Positions 13,965-23,347 are shown, counted from the first letter of the stretch. The stretch is 34,100 bases of DNA from Ruminococcus sp. (GCA_014799805.1 JAAVHJ010000029.1:1-34100), one strand, 5' to 3'. Made by a program: numbers and translations. Notes: generated by a model from the sequence alone, not told the origin.

Positions 13965-16613
13965 ATGAAAAAAATAAATTATATTGCTGGAAAAAGCAAT
14001 TATAACAACAATGCACAATGGCTCCCATTGAAAACACATGTATTAGATACAGCAGGAATAATTAAGAAATTATATGATAATTGGCTTGCAAATTCTGTAG
14101 TAGAATTTATTGCAAACCAGCTTGCATTAAGCTATGATAGAGAAAAAGCAATAGAACGTGGTCGTGATTTTTGCGAATTAGTTGCTTTGTTACATGATAT
14201 TGGAAAATTAACCCCTGCATTTCAAAGTAAGATTTTCAAAAATATTCAAGGCTATGCAGATAGTCTTTCTGATATGGGAATTATAATTTCAACTATGGGA
14301 GAAGTTTCAAAATCTCATCATGCGATTGCAGGACAAGTAATTCTAGAAGAATATCATTTTCCAAAAGAAATTAGTATTATTATTGGCTCTCATCATGGAA
14401 AAAGTCAGCAAAGTATAAATCAATTAAGTTTATATCGGGCAAATTATTTTGGTAAAAATGGAAAACAAGAGAAAGAATGGAGACAGCTTTGGGAAGAATG
14501 GATTCATGAAGCACTTGAAAAAACTAATTTTACAATAGAGAATTTGCCAAAGCCTAATATACCAGTGCAAATGATTCTGACTGGATTGTTAATCATGGCG
14601 GATTGGATTGCAAGTAATACAAATTATTTCCCGTATATAGATGCATTAAAAATTTTAAGTGATGAACAAGAAATAAAAAACAGAATCACACAAGCATGGG
14701 ATAAATTACATTTTTCTGAAAAATGGGAAGTTTCAGGAATATATGATTTTCAAGAATTATTCAAAAATCATTTTGGATTTTCATCAAAATCATTTCAAAA
14801 TGCTGTCATGAAAATTGTTGCTGAACATAATCAATCTGGAATTTATATTCTGGAGGCTCCTATGGGAGTTGGAAAAACAGAAACAGCTCTTGCCATTGCA
14901 GAAATATTAGCTGGAAAGTCTGGTGTAAGTGGTGTGTATTTCGGATTGCCTACACAGGCAACTGCAAATGGCATTTTTGGCAGAATTCATGAATGGACAA
15001 CAAAATTAGAAAATGATGAAACACATACGATTAGGCTTGCACATGGTATGACAGATTTAAATGACGAATATCAGAATTTATTACAGGGTTCTGCCATATA
15101 TTCTGAAGATGCTGACGATGAAACTATTATCGTGCATGAATGGTTTGAGAGACGTAAAAATGCATTATTAGCAGATTTTGTGATTGCTACAGTAGACCAA
15201 TTTTTACTTGCTTCTCTGAAACAAAAACATGTTATGCTTCGACATTTGGGACTTGCTGGAAAAGTTGTAATTATTGATGAATGTCATGCTTATGATGCTT
15301 ATATGAATATTTATCTTGACCATACGTTGACTTGGATGAGGGCTTATCATGTGCCTGTTATTATTCTTTCTGCAACACTTCCTCCACAAAGAAGAAATGC
15401 ATTAATAAAAGCTTATCATAAATCTGCTATATTTTCTGATTCTTGTGATAATTTACAATATCCTGCTTTAACTTATATTAATCATGATACGAATACTGTG
15501 ATACATGAAAAATTAGAAAATAATGTCGTAAGTAAAACAGTCTCTGTTGTAAAATTGCAAGAAATTGATTTAATTGCTAAAATTTCAGAAAAGCTTTCAG
15601 ATGGTGGCTGTATGGCAGTAATTGTAAATACTGTGAATTATGCACAAGAATTAAGTAGTAAATTTTCAGAAGCAGAAGCATTACAAGATTTTGAAATTAT
15701 TTGTTTTCATAGTCGGTTTATTGCAACAGACAGAGCAAATATTGAAAAAGAGCTGCTTAAGAGAGTTGGTAAAGATTCCAAACCAGAACAAAGAAATAAA
15801 TTAATTATCGTCGGCACACAAGTATTAGAGCAATCATTGGATATTGATTTCGATTACATGATAACAGAACTTTGTCCAATGGATTTATTGCTTCAAAGGT
15901 CTGGCAGATTGCATCGCCATGAGAAAAAACGTCCTCAAAAATTAGCTTATCCAGAACTTGCTATTTTGTATTCTGAAGAAAGAAAAAATTATATTTATCA
16001 TGATTGGATTCTGTGGAGAACAGAAAATTATCTTCCAGATAAGCTTATGATTCCAGAATGTATTCCAGAGCTTGTTAGCAAAGTTTATGCGGAACCAGAA
16101 ACTATAGAAGAATCTGAAAATGAAAGGTATAAAAATTATCAGTATGAAATAGAACAAAAACAATATCATGCTAAAAAATATTGTATTAAATCCAATTTAT
16201 TGAAAAGTAAACGAAAAAATACGCTTGCTTATTTTTTGGATAATACTGCGGAAAATTCCGCCGAAGCCGAAGCTTGTGTAAGAGATACAGATGAAACAAT
16301 TGAAGTACTTGTACTTCGGAAAATTTCAGAAAATCAATATAGTTTGCTATCAGGAGCTGTTATATTTGATACGACTTTAACACCAAATGAAGATGAAGCG
16401 AAAATAATTGCAAAAGGACGCTTAAAACTTCCTCAATATTTCAGTAAAGATTTTTATGCTACATTAAAAGCATTAGATATGATTCCAAAAAATTGGAAAT
16501 GTTCCAAATGGTTGAAAGGAGAATTATTGTTATTACTAGATGAAGAAAATAAAACAGAATTACTTGGAAAAATATTATATTATAGTAAAGAACATGGATT
16601 AAAAATGAAGTAA
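13965..16613 (+). CDS. cas3: CRISPR-associated nuclease-helicase Cas3 (type I-E)
   Basis: Cas3 (882 aa) is recruited by Cascade and degrades target DNA. The N-terminal HD nuclease shows H25, H77-D78 in LLHDIGK, H118-H119 and H143-H144. The SF2 helicase shows Walker A APMGVGKTETA (K304), DECH at 438-441 in motif II, LSATLPP in motif III and QRSGRLHRH in motif VI. All catalytic residues are present, so the protein should be active. AAAGGAG lies before the ATG. There is a 124-base gap and a new promoter before cse1, so cas3 is a separate transcription unit from Cascade. Confidence 0.96.
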   Translation: MKKINYIAGKSNYNNNAQWLPLKTHVLDTAGIIKKLYDNWLANSVVEFIANQLALSYDREKAIERGRDFCELVALLHDIGKLTPAFQSKIFKNIQGYADSLSDMGIIISTMGEVSKSHHAIAGQVILEEYHFPKEISIIIGSHHGKSQQSINQLSLYRANYFGKNGKQEKEWRQLWEEWIHEALEKTNFTIENLPKPNIPVQMILTGLLIMADWIASNTNYFPYIDALKILSDEQEIKNRITQAWDKLHFSEKWEVSGIYDFQELFKNHFGFSSKSFQNAVMKIVAEHNQSGIYILEAPMGVGKTETALAIAEILAGKSGVSGVYFGLPTQATANGIFGRIHEWTTKLENDETHTIRLAHGMTDLNDEYQNLLQGSAIYSEDADDETIIVHEWFERRKNALLADFVIATVDQFLLASLKQKHVMLRHLGLAGKVVIIDECHAYDAYMNIYLDHTLTWMRAYHVPVIILSATLPPQRRNALIKAYHKSAIFSDSCDNLQYPALTYINHDTNTVIHEKLENNVVSKTVSVVKLQEIDLIAKISEKLSDGGCMAVIVNTVNYAQELSSKFSEAEALQDFEIICFHSRFIATDRANIEKELLKRVGKDSKPEQRNKLIIVGTQVLEQSLDIDFDYMITELCPMDLLLQRSGRLHRHEKKRPQKLAYPELAILYSEERKNYIYHDWILWRTENYLPDKLMIPECIPELVSKVYAEPETIEESENERYKNYQYEIEQKQYHAKKYCIKSNLLKSKRKNTLAYFLDNTAENSAEAEACVRDTDETIEVLVLRKISENQYSLLSGAVIFDTTLTPNEDEAKIIAKGRLKLPQYFSKDFYATLKALDMIPKNWKCSKWLKGELLLLLDEENKTELLGKILYYSKEHGLKMK

Positions 16614-16656
16614 AAATGATGCATAAAAAAATCACTTTTGCAATTATTTTTGGGTG

Positions 16657-16685
16657 TTGACAAAAAAGAAAGAATATGGTATGAT
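16657..16685 (+). promoter_or_regulatory. Cascade operon promoter
   Basis: TTGACA (16657-16662) and TATGAT (16680-16685) have a 17-base spacer. It lies 53 bases before the cse1 ATG and would transcribe cse1-cse2-cas7-cas5-cas6e apart from cas3. Confidence 0.8.
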
Positions 16686-16737
16686 AAATAACAACTAAAA
16701 AAGCCAAAAAGCCATTAATAAAGAATAGAGGTGAATT

Positions 16738-18432
16738 ATGAAACAAGAATTTAATTTAATTGACGAATCTTGGATTTGTGTCAGAACAGCTGATTGTCAA
16801 ATAAAAGAAGTTAGTCTCAAAGAAGTTATGTTACATGCACATGAGTATATCGAACTTTCAGGAGAAACAAAATCACAGGATTTTGCAATTTTACGATTGC
16901 TTCTTGCTATCATGTACACTGTATTTTCAAGATATGATATCCATGGTGATGAAATTACTATTGATGAACTCAAGGAAAATTCAGATCTTGTTGTGGATAA
17001 TTGGGAAGAAATCTGGAATTCTGGGCAGTTACCTTCTGAACCAATAAAGCGTTATTTTCATGAATGGCACGAAAGATTTTGGTTATTTCATGAAAAATAT
17101 CCATTTTATCAGTCGAATGCTGTCAAAGATAAGGGAACATTTTATAATACTGGTAAAATGATTGGTACACTTTTTGAAAGTGGTAATAAGAAAAGACTAT
17201 TTTCTGCAAGAATGGGACAAGGCAGAATACTGTCATATGCAGAATCAGCAAGATGGCTTTTGCATACTAATTGCTTTGATGATATTGCCTCTAAAAATAA
17301 AAAAAGGAAAGTACCAAAAAGAACATGGGTAGGGCAATTGTCATTAATTGCTCTAAAAGGGAAAAATCTTTTTGAAACCATGATGTTAAATTATCATGCA
17401 GATGTTGATATAAAAGAAGGCGTATTGACAAGCACACCTTCATGGGAATCAGACGGAAAAAATTTAATTGATGTTTCAAATCTTGAAAATAACTGTGTGA
17501 AAATTTCAGTTCCCGATAATCAATCGGCTTTACTTTCTCTTAGGTCAAGGCAGATTTATCTCTGTAGAGAAAATAATTTTGTGAAAGGCTATTATATTTC
17601 TGGTGGAGATTATTTCGAAGATGTTGAAGTATTTTCTGAACAAATGACACTCTGGAAAAGTTACGAAGATAAAAAAATATTGAAATTTAAACCAAAATTA
17701 TATGATACTTCAAAAAAAACATGGCAAGAATTCGGCAGTATTGCAGTACTTGCTGATAAAAATGAAAAATCTGGAGCTGATAAGAAATTCAGAAAAGCGG
17801 GTGTTATAGAATGGCTTTGTGAGCTTTTGCATAATCAAAATATTTTAGATGAAAATTATATGGCTAAAATAGATACAGCAGCTGTTATTTATGATTATGG
17901 ACAGGCTACATCATTGCCAGTAATTGATACTATTAGCGATTCGCTCGTATTTCATTCTAAGCTGTTATTAGAAGTTGGTCATGTTTGGAGAGAGCGTATT
18001 ATTCAGGAAATTGAAAAGTGTGACAAAGTGGCAATGGCTGTTTATTCTCTTTACAAAGATTTACAAAAAGCAAGCGGTAGAAAAGATAAAGATGCCAAAG
18101 AGTCGCAATCAGGTGAAATTGATGCTAAAATGCAATTTTATGATAAAATCGACTATCCATTTCGTTTATGGCTTGCTGGACTTGACCCAATGACAATGAA
18201 ATTAGACGATTGTGTCACAGAGTTAGAAACAAAATTATTAAAAATTGCATTTGATTTTGGAGATGAACTCACGGCACAATCAGGCAGTAATACTATTTTT
18301 GGACGTTATAGCAAGCCAGAGAAAGAAAAAAAAGTAACAGAAATTACTTCTTCTGCACAAGCATTGAATCTATTCAGAAGTAAAATTAAAAAGATTTTTG
18401 AATCGGCAGGTGAAAAAAATGAGCAAGAGTAA
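16738..18432 (+). CDS. cse1: Cascade large subunit Cse1/Cas8e
   Basis: Cse1 (564 aa) recognises the PAM and recruits Cas3 in type I-E Cascade. The N-terminus FNLIDESWICVR and the segments RLLLAIMYTVF, RMGQGRILSYAESARWLLHTN and WVGQLSLIALKGKNLFETMMLNY are typical of the CasA/Cse1 family. The C-terminal helical bundle is present. The ribosome site is AGAGGTG. The 3' end overlaps cse2 by 14 bases. Length is normal. Confidence 0.94.
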   Translation: MKQEFNLIDESWICVRTADCQIKEVSLKEVMLHAHEYIELSGETKSQDFAILRLLLAIMYTVFSRYDIHGDEITIDELKENSDLVVDNWEEIWNSGQLPSEPIKRYFHEWHERFWLFHEKYPFYQSNAVKDKGTFYNTGKMIGTLFESGNKKRLFSARMGQGRILSYAESARWLLHTNCFDDIASKNKKRKVPKRTWVGQLSLIALKGKNLFETMMLNYHADVDIKEGVLTSTPSWESDGKNLIDVSNLENNCVKISVPDNQSALLSLRSRQIYLCRENNFVKGYYISGGDYFEDVEVFSEQMTLWKSYEDKKILKFKPKLYDTSKKTWQEFGSIAVLADKNEKSGADKKFRKAGVIEWLCELLHNQNILDENYMAKIDTAAVIYDYGQATSLPVIDTISDSLVFHSKLLLEVGHVWRERIIQEIEKCDKVAMAVYSLYKDLQKASGRKDKDAKESQSGEIDAKMQFYDKIDYPFRLWLAGLDPMTMKLDDCVTELETKLLKIAFDFGDELTAQSGSNTIFGRYSKPEKEKKVTEITSSAQALNLFRSKIKKIFESAGEKNEQE

Positions 18433-19039
18433 ACAAATTTATAGTTATACAGCGTCTAAGCTGGAATATCTAAAAAGTATTGCAGGCACTGGGGCTGGTA
18501 AAAAAATGATGGCAAATCTTCGGCATGGTGTTGGAAAAAAAACAGGAGAACTCCCTGAACTATGGGGAATTGTATTTCATCAAATCCCAGATGAACTTGT
18601 TGGTACAAATGAAGCTTCTTATGCAGAAAATGCAATTTATACGGCTTTAACATTGTATGCATTGCACCAGCAGGGCAAAGATATAAAAGAAAATAATATG
18701 AACCAAAAATATCCTGATGACAATCAAGAAAAATCCAATGAAACCAAAAAATATATGTCCCTTGGTCGTGCGGCAGCAAAGTTAATTAAACATGAAGATG
18801 ATACAGAACGCATTTTGAATCGCTTACATTTAGTGGTAACAGCTGTGTCTCCAGAGGATTTGGCATATCATTTAAGAGGAATTATACAACTTTTGAGACA
18901 AGAAAGCATTTCATTAGATTATGCAAAACTAGCTGTTGATTTATATCAATTTTATTATGAAGATGCTGCGGAAACTGTCAAATTAAGATGGGGACGGGAT
19001 TTTTGGAATGAACGTTATCATCAAGCGAATAAAAATTAA
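18419..19039 (+). CDS. cse2: Cascade small subunit Cse2
   Basis: Cse2 (206 aa) is the helical small subunit that stabilises the target strands along Cascade. Family features are LRHGVGKKTGELPELWGIVF, ENAIYTALTLYALHQQG and a C-terminal YHLRGIIQLLRQESISLDYAKLAVDLYQF split over several helices. The start is the ATG at 18419 with AGGTG upstream; the in-frame TTG at 18398 has no ribosome site. It overlaps the end of cse1 by 14 bases, indicating coupling. Confidence 0.92.
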   Translation: MSKSKQIYSYTASKLEYLKSIAGTGAGKKMMANLRHGVGKKTGELPELWGIVFHQIPDELVGTNEASYAENAIYTALTLYALHQQGKDIKENNMNQKYPDDNQEKSNETKKYMSLGRAAAKLIKHEDDTERILNRLHLVVTAVSPEDLAYHLRGIIQLLRQESISLDYAKLAVDLYQFYYEDAAETVKLRWGRDFWNERYHQANKN

Positions 19040-19066
19040 AATTAAAATTAAAAAGGAGAATCTGGA

Positions 19067-20137
19067 ATGAACAAGAAAAGATTATATATTGATTTTCATG
19101 TTATTCAAACAGTACCGCCAAGTTGTGTTAACCGTGATGACACAGGCAGACCAAAAACTGCAGTTTATGGCGGTGTCAATCGTGCAAGGGTTTCCAGTCA
19201 GTCATGGAAACATGCTATCAGAAATATGTTTACTGATATTTTCAATGATGAACAACTTGGATTTCGTACAATGCATGCAACAGATTTAATTGCAAAGCAT
19301 TTAATACAGAATGGTATTGAAAAAGGAAAAGCTGACAAAATGGCTGTTGAGGCTCTCTCTAATGCTGGCATTAGCACGAAAACTGACAAGAAAAAAGAAA
19401 ACGCAACAACAAAAGCATTATTTTTTATCAGTCGTGTTCAGATAAAAAAATTGGCTGAATTAGTAATTGCTGGTGTGAAAGATAAAAAAGAATACAAAAA
19501 AGTATTACAGAACTATCAGTCTATTGATATTGCTTTGTTTGGCAGAATGGTTGCAGATGATGTTGATTTGAATGTTGACGCTTCTTCACAGGTTGCACAT
19601 AGTATTTCTACACATGCCGTACAGAGTGAATATGATTATTTTACTGCTGTAGATGATTATTCTACAGCCGATAATGCTGGTGCAGGACATCTTGGAACAA
19701 CGGAATTTAATTCTGCAACGTTGTATCGCTATGCAACTGTTAATGTAGCAGAATTGTTTCAGACAATCGGAACAGATACAGCGGATGCTGTAAAAGGATT
19801 TGCGGAAGCATTTATTTGTTCCATGCCAACTGGAAAACAGAATTCTTATGCAAATAGAACTTTGCCTGATTTGGTTTATGTGACAATTCGCACGAATCAG
19901 CCTGTCAATCTTTCAGGAGCATTTGAAAAGCCTGTCAGAAGTAAAGAAGGTTATACAGAAGAATCTGTGAAAAAATTATTTGCACATGCACAAAAAGTAT
20001 ATGATAATTACTGTGAAACACCTGTACATAGTTTTGTAATTGGTTCTGATTCTGTTCTTGGTGCTGAAAAAGTAAATCTTCCTGCACTCTTAGAACAATT
20101 GCATGATTATATTTCTGATTTTGATGAGGTGGTCTAA
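19067..20137 (+). CDS. cas7: Cascade backbone subunit Cas7 (Cse4/CasC)
   Basis: Cas7 (356 aa) forms the helical backbone that holds the crRNA. The start YIDFHVIQTVPPSCVNRDD, followed by GGVNRARVSSQSWKHAIR, is the Cse4 signature; SIDIALFGRMVADD and SMPTGKQNSYANRTLPD also fit. AAAGGAGAA precedes the ATG. The TAATG overlap with cas5 shows coupling. Confidence 0.95.
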   Translation: MNKKRLYIDFHVIQTVPPSCVNRDDTGRPKTAVYGGVNRARVSSQSWKHAIRNMFTDIFNDEQLGFRTMHATDLIAKHLIQNGIEKGKADKMAVEALSNAGISTKTDKKKENATTKALFFISRVQIKKLAELVIAGVKDKKEYKKVLQNYQSIDIALFGRMVADDVDLNVDASSQVAHSISTHAVQSEYDYFTAVDDYSTADNAGAGHLGTTEFNSATLYRYATVNVAELFQTIGTDTADAVKGFAEAFICSMPTGKQNSYANRTLPDLVYVTIRTNQPVNLSGAFEKPVRSKEGYTEESVKKLFAHAQKVYDNYCETPVHSFVIGSDSVLGAEKVNLPALLEQLHDYISDFDEVV

Positions 20138-20808
20138 TGGCAACTTTGCTATTACGTCTTTCAGCTCCTCTTCAGTCATGGGGAGCTGAATCGAAATTTG
20201 AAGTTCGCAGAACTATGAATTTTCCAACAAAAAGTGGTGTGCTTGGTTTAATAGCTGCCGCATTGGGATATTCCAGAGAACATTCTCTTGAAAAATTAAA
20301 TACACTGAAATTTGGTGTCAGAATTGACCATGAGGGTAAATTGCTTCGTGATTTTCATACAGCAAAGACAAAAAAAGATGCTTATGTCACAAAACGTTTT
20401 TATCTTGCAGATGCTATTTTTCTTGCAGGTTTGGAAAGCCAAGATATCACATTCTTGAATGAAATTAAAAACGCTTTGAAAAATCCAGCTTTCCCATTGT
20501 TTTTAGGCAGACGTTCCTGCCCGCCTACAATGCCTTTGCTTTTAGGAATCCGTGATACAGATTTATTGACTTCACTCCAAACAGAGCCTTGGCTGCTGGA
20601 TGAATCCAAACAGAATCAATTCAGAACTGCTAAACTTCGTATTATCACAGATAGTGATATTCCAACAGAAGTCATTCGTGATGTGCCTGTTTCATTCAGT
20701 AAATTAAACCGAAAATTTAATTTTCGAAATGTGGCAGAAGAATATATAAATGCAGATATTATCACAGTGCAAAAAATAATCGCAACTGCACATGATCCAT
20801 TTGCATAA
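20137..20808 (+). CDS. cas5: Cascade subunit Cas5 (CasD)
   Basis: Cas5e (223 aa) caps the 5' handle of the crRNA. The N-terminus LLLRLSAPLQSWGAESKFEVR, then PTKSGVLGLIAAALGYSRE, is the classic Cas5 RAMP start, and FLGRRSCPPTMPLLLGI lies in the middle. It starts within the cas7 stop (TAATG) and is followed by cas6e after 14 bases. Confidence 0.95.
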   Translation: MATLLLRLSAPLQSWGAESKFEVRRTMNFPTKSGVLGLIAAALGYSREHSLEKLNTLKFGVRIDHEGKLLRDFHTAKTKKDAYVTKRFYLADAIFLAGLESQDITFLNEIKNALKNPAFPLFLGRRSCPPTMPLLLGIRDTDLLTSLQTEPWLLDESKQNQFRTAKLRIITDSDIPTEVIRDVPVSFSKLNRKFNFRNVAEEYINADIITVQKIIATAHDPFA

Positions 20809-20822
20809 TTGAGGTGAAATAT

Positions 20823-21440
20823 ATGTTTTTATCAAGAATTCCCCTTGATATTTCTAATAGAAATACGCTGAAAGCGCTTAGTTCCCCAAGTAAATTTCAT
20901 GGTGCATTGGAAAATTGTTTTACAGGCGAAAGAAAAAGAAATCTATGGCGACTTGATAATTTAAATGGTAAATTATATTTTTTAGTTCTAACAGAAACTG
21001 CTCCAGATTTTTCTTCTTTCTGTCAACAATTCAGCCAAGATGAAATATGGGAAACAAAATTTTATGATAATTTTCTTCAAAAAATAGAAAATAATAGCAA
21101 ATGGCGTTTTCGTATTACAGCAAATCCTACTGTGAGTATTTGCTCTAATATAAAAGAAAAACGTGGTAAAGTATATCCTCATATCACAACTGAATATCAA
21201 AAAAAATGGTTGATTGAGAAATCCAAAAATTTTGGCTTTTGTCTTGTTTCTGATGCATTTGATGTCGTTCAGAATAAATGGTATCGTTTCTATAAATCAA
21301 ATAATCATTATATTTCCTTGCTTGCTGTGACTTATGAAGGATTTCTGACAGTGAACGATGCAGAATTATTTCGAAATAATCTAATTCATGGAATTGGCAA
21401 AGGAAAAGCCTATGGTATGGGATTAATGACAATTATGTAA
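20823..21440 (+). CDS. cas6e: crRNA endonuclease Cas6e (Cse3/CasE)
   Basis: Cas6e (205 aa) cuts the pre-crRNA at the base of the repeat hairpin. His26 (SKFHGALE) is at the position of the catalytic His of the Thermus enzyme. The C-terminal Gly-rich loop GIGKGKAYGMGLMTI is intact. The start is the ATG at 20823 with GAGGTG 7 bases upstream; the GTG at 20814 is part of that ribosome site. Its substrate, the CCCCGC/GCGGGG repeat hairpin, is in the array at 23443-24081. Confidence 0.95.
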   Translation: MFLSRIPLDISNRNTLKALSSPSKFHGALENCFTGERKRNLWRLDNLNGKLYFLVLTETAPDFSSFCQQFSQDEIWETKFYDNFLQKIENNSKWRFRITANPTVSICSNIKEKRGKVYPHITTEYQKKWLIEKSKNFGFCLVSDAFDVVQNKWYRFYKSNNHYISLLAVTYEGFLTVNDAELFRNNLIHGIGKGKAYGMGLMTIM

Positions 21441-21455
21441 TTAAAATAATAAGCA

Positions 21456-21484
21456 TTGACAAATAAAAATTTTTATGTTAAAAT
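21456..21484 (+). promoter_or_regulatory. possible cas1-cas2 promoter
   Basis: TTGACA (21456-21461) and TAAAAT (21479-21484) are 17 bases apart. Transcription would start about 10 bases before the cas1 ATG, leaving just the AAGGAG ribosome site. It could let the adaptation genes be expressed apart from Cascade. Confidence 0.55.
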
Positions 21485-21500
21485 AATGAAAGGAGAATTT

Positions 21501-22445
21501 ATGGCAGAAATTTCAGGTATGATAAAACCAGAATTGCCAGCACTTCCTAAAATTACTAGCAGAATGACTTTTTTGTATTTGGAACATTGTAAAATTAATC
21601 GTCAAGATAGTGCAATTACTGTGTTAGATGAAAAAGGTATTCTGCATATTCCATCAGGTGTAATTTCTGTACTTCTGCTTGGTCCAGGTACAGAAATTAC
21701 ACATAGAGCAATGGAGCTGATTGGCGATTCTGGAATTAGTATTTGTTGGATTGGTGAAAAAGGCGTTCGTTATTATGTAAGCGGTTGTCCGCTTACCAAA
21801 AGTTCCCGTTTGATGCAAAAGCAAGCAGAGTTAGTTTCAGACCAAAGAAAAAATTTAAATGTCGCTCGAAAAATGTATGGGATGCGTTTCCCAAATGAAG
21901 ATGTTTCTAATCTTACAATGCAACAACTCCGTGGAAGAGAAGGAACCCGTATTAAAAAAATTTATAAACAATGTTCTAAAAAATGGGGTGTTCATTGGGA
22001 CGGTAGACAATATGATCCAGAAAATTTTACTGCTTCTGATTCTGTGAATCAAGCTCTTTCTGCTTCACATGCTTGTCTATATGGGCTGGTACATTCTGTT
22101 ATTTGTGCCATTGGGTGTTCTCCTGCATTGGGATTTGTTCATGTGGGAAATATAAATTCTTTTGTGTATGATATTGCTGATCTCTATAAAGCTGAAATTA
22201 CAATTCCCATTTCTTTTGAAATTGCTTCACAAGAACCAGAAGATTTGCCGAGAGTTGTTCGGCGTAGAATGAGAGATGAAATGGTTAAATTGCATCTTCT
22301 TAAAAGAATAGTAGAAGATATTAAGTTTATTTTAATGCCTGATGAACCTCTTGAAGATGAAAATGAACCCGTTATGTGCCTTTGGGATGGTGAAAATCGT
22401 ACTGTTGATTTCGCAAGACAGTATGGTACAGGTGATGACTTATGA
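21501..22445 (+). CDS. cas1: CRISPR integrase Cas1 (type I-E)
   Basis: Cas1 (314 aa) is the integrase that inserts new spacers with Cas2. The start LPALPKITSRMTFLYLEHCK is typical of Cas1e. Metal-site residues are E147 (REGTRIKK), H214 (LGFVHVGN), D224 and D227 (FVYDIADLYK), each six positions beyond the E. coli numbering. The start is the ATG at 21501 with AAGGAG; an upstream in-frame TTG at 21456 is the promoter -35 and is rejected. It overlaps cas2 in an ATGA. Confidence 0.96.
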   Translation: MAEISGMIKPELPALPKITSRMTFLYLEHCKINRQDSAITVLDEKGILHIPSGVISVLLLGPGTEITHRAMELIGDSGISICWIGEKGVRYYVSGCPLTKSSRLMQKQAELVSDQRKNLNVARKMYGMRFPNEDVSNLTMQQLRGREGTRIKKIYKQCSKKWGVHWDGRQYDPENFTASDSVNQALSASHACLYGLVHSVICAIGCSPALGFVHVGNINSFVYDIADLYKAEITIPISFEIASQEPEDLPRVVRRRMRDEMVKLHLLKRIVEDIKFILMPDEPLEDENEPVMCLWDGENRTVDFARQYGTGDDL

Positions 22446-23305
22446 TGGTAGTTATTACATTAAACAATTGCCCACAAAAGCTAAGAGGTGATCTCTCTAA
22501 ATGGCTGATTGAAATTAATACTGGTGTATTTGTTGGAGATCTAAATGCCAGAGTTCGTGATGCTGTTTGGGACAGAATTTGTGAACATATTAAAAATGGC
22601 AGTGCATCTATGGTATTTAGTATAAATAGTGAACAAAAACTGGATTTCCGTATTCATAATTCAGACTGGGAACCTGTCGATTTTGATGGCATTCAATTGG
22701 TTCGCCGTAATCTGAATGTTTCTAATCGAAAAAATCAAATGTCTAATGTTGAAGTATCTCACATTAACCGTTCTAAACAAAGAAAAGCAACTTCTCCTTT
22801 AGATATTGAAAATTATGTTGTGATTGATATTGAAACGACTGGTTTGCATGAATCAGATAGGATTATTGAAATTGGTGCAATTCGTGTCTTAAACAGCAAA
22901 GTTGATGCTTCATTTTCTACATTAATCCAATGCGATGTGACAATACCTAATGAAATCCAAAAATTAACAGGAATTACAAATGAAGATTTGTTAGAGAAAG
23001 GCATTCCTATAAAAGATGCATTAGAAAAATTTCTTGCATTTTGTGAAAATTATGAATTAGTAGGACATAATATTCGATTTGATATGCAATTTTTAACAAG
23101 AGAGTGTGTTCAAAATGGGTTTCCATTGATAAAAAATAAACAAATTGATACAAAGAAAATTTCCAAAGGAAAGGTAGATAGTGACTTTGGATATGGATTG
23201 TCTGCATTAGCTACTGAATTAGGGATTGTATATGAGAAACGCCATAGAGCTTTGGAGGATTGTAAGTTAACTTATCAAATTTTTGAAAAATTAAAGAAAA
23301 TGTAG
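22442..23305 (+). CDS. cas2: Cas2-DnaQ fusion (type I-E adaptation)
   Basis: This 287-aa protein has a Cas2e domain (about 1-95, MVVITLNNCPQKLRGDLSKW), a basic linker (96-122) and a DEDDh 3'-5' exonuclease of the DnaQ family (123-287). The exonuclease residues are complete: D129 and E131 (VIDIETTG), H209/D214 (HNIRFD), and H268/D273 (HRALED). Cas2 bridges two Cas1 dimers. In known Cas2-DnaQ fusions, as in Streptococcus thermophilus type I-E, the exonuclease domain is thought to trim prespacer 3' ends. The gene overlaps cas1 (ATGA) and ends 12 bases before a degenerate CRISPR repeat. Confidence 0.95.
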   Translation: MMVVITLNNCPQKLRGDLSKWLIEINTGVFVGDLNARVRDAVWDRICEHIKNGSASMVFSINSEQKLDFRIHNSDWEPVDFDGIQLVRRNLNVSNRKNQMSNVEVSHINRSKQRKATSPLDIENYVVIDIETTGLHESDRIIEIGAIRVLNSKVDASFSTLIQCDVTIPNEIQKLTGITNEDLLEKGIPIKDALEKFLAFCENYELVGHNIRFDMQFLTRECVQNGFPLIKNKQIDTKKISKGKVDSDFGYGLSALATELGIVYEKRHRALEDCKLTYQIFEKLKKM

Positions 23306-23317
23306 GAGACTTATAAT

Positions 23318-23345
23318 CTTTTTCCCGCATGTGCGGAGGTGATCC
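23318..23345 (+). repeat. degenerate CRISPR repeat upstream of the leader
   Basis: These 28 bases match the array repeat with 3 differences: position 6 C to T, 15 C to T and 20 G to A. The hairpin core CCGC-ATGT-GCGG survives. It lies 12 bases after the cas2 stop and 97 bases before the first perfect repeat, so it is outside the array's spacer spacing and on the leader side, where degeneration is unusual. Confidence 0.85.
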
Positions 23346-23347
23346 TC

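Noticed and set aside
16614-16656. Terminator directly after cas3
   Set aside because: AT-rich sequence but no stem of useful length.
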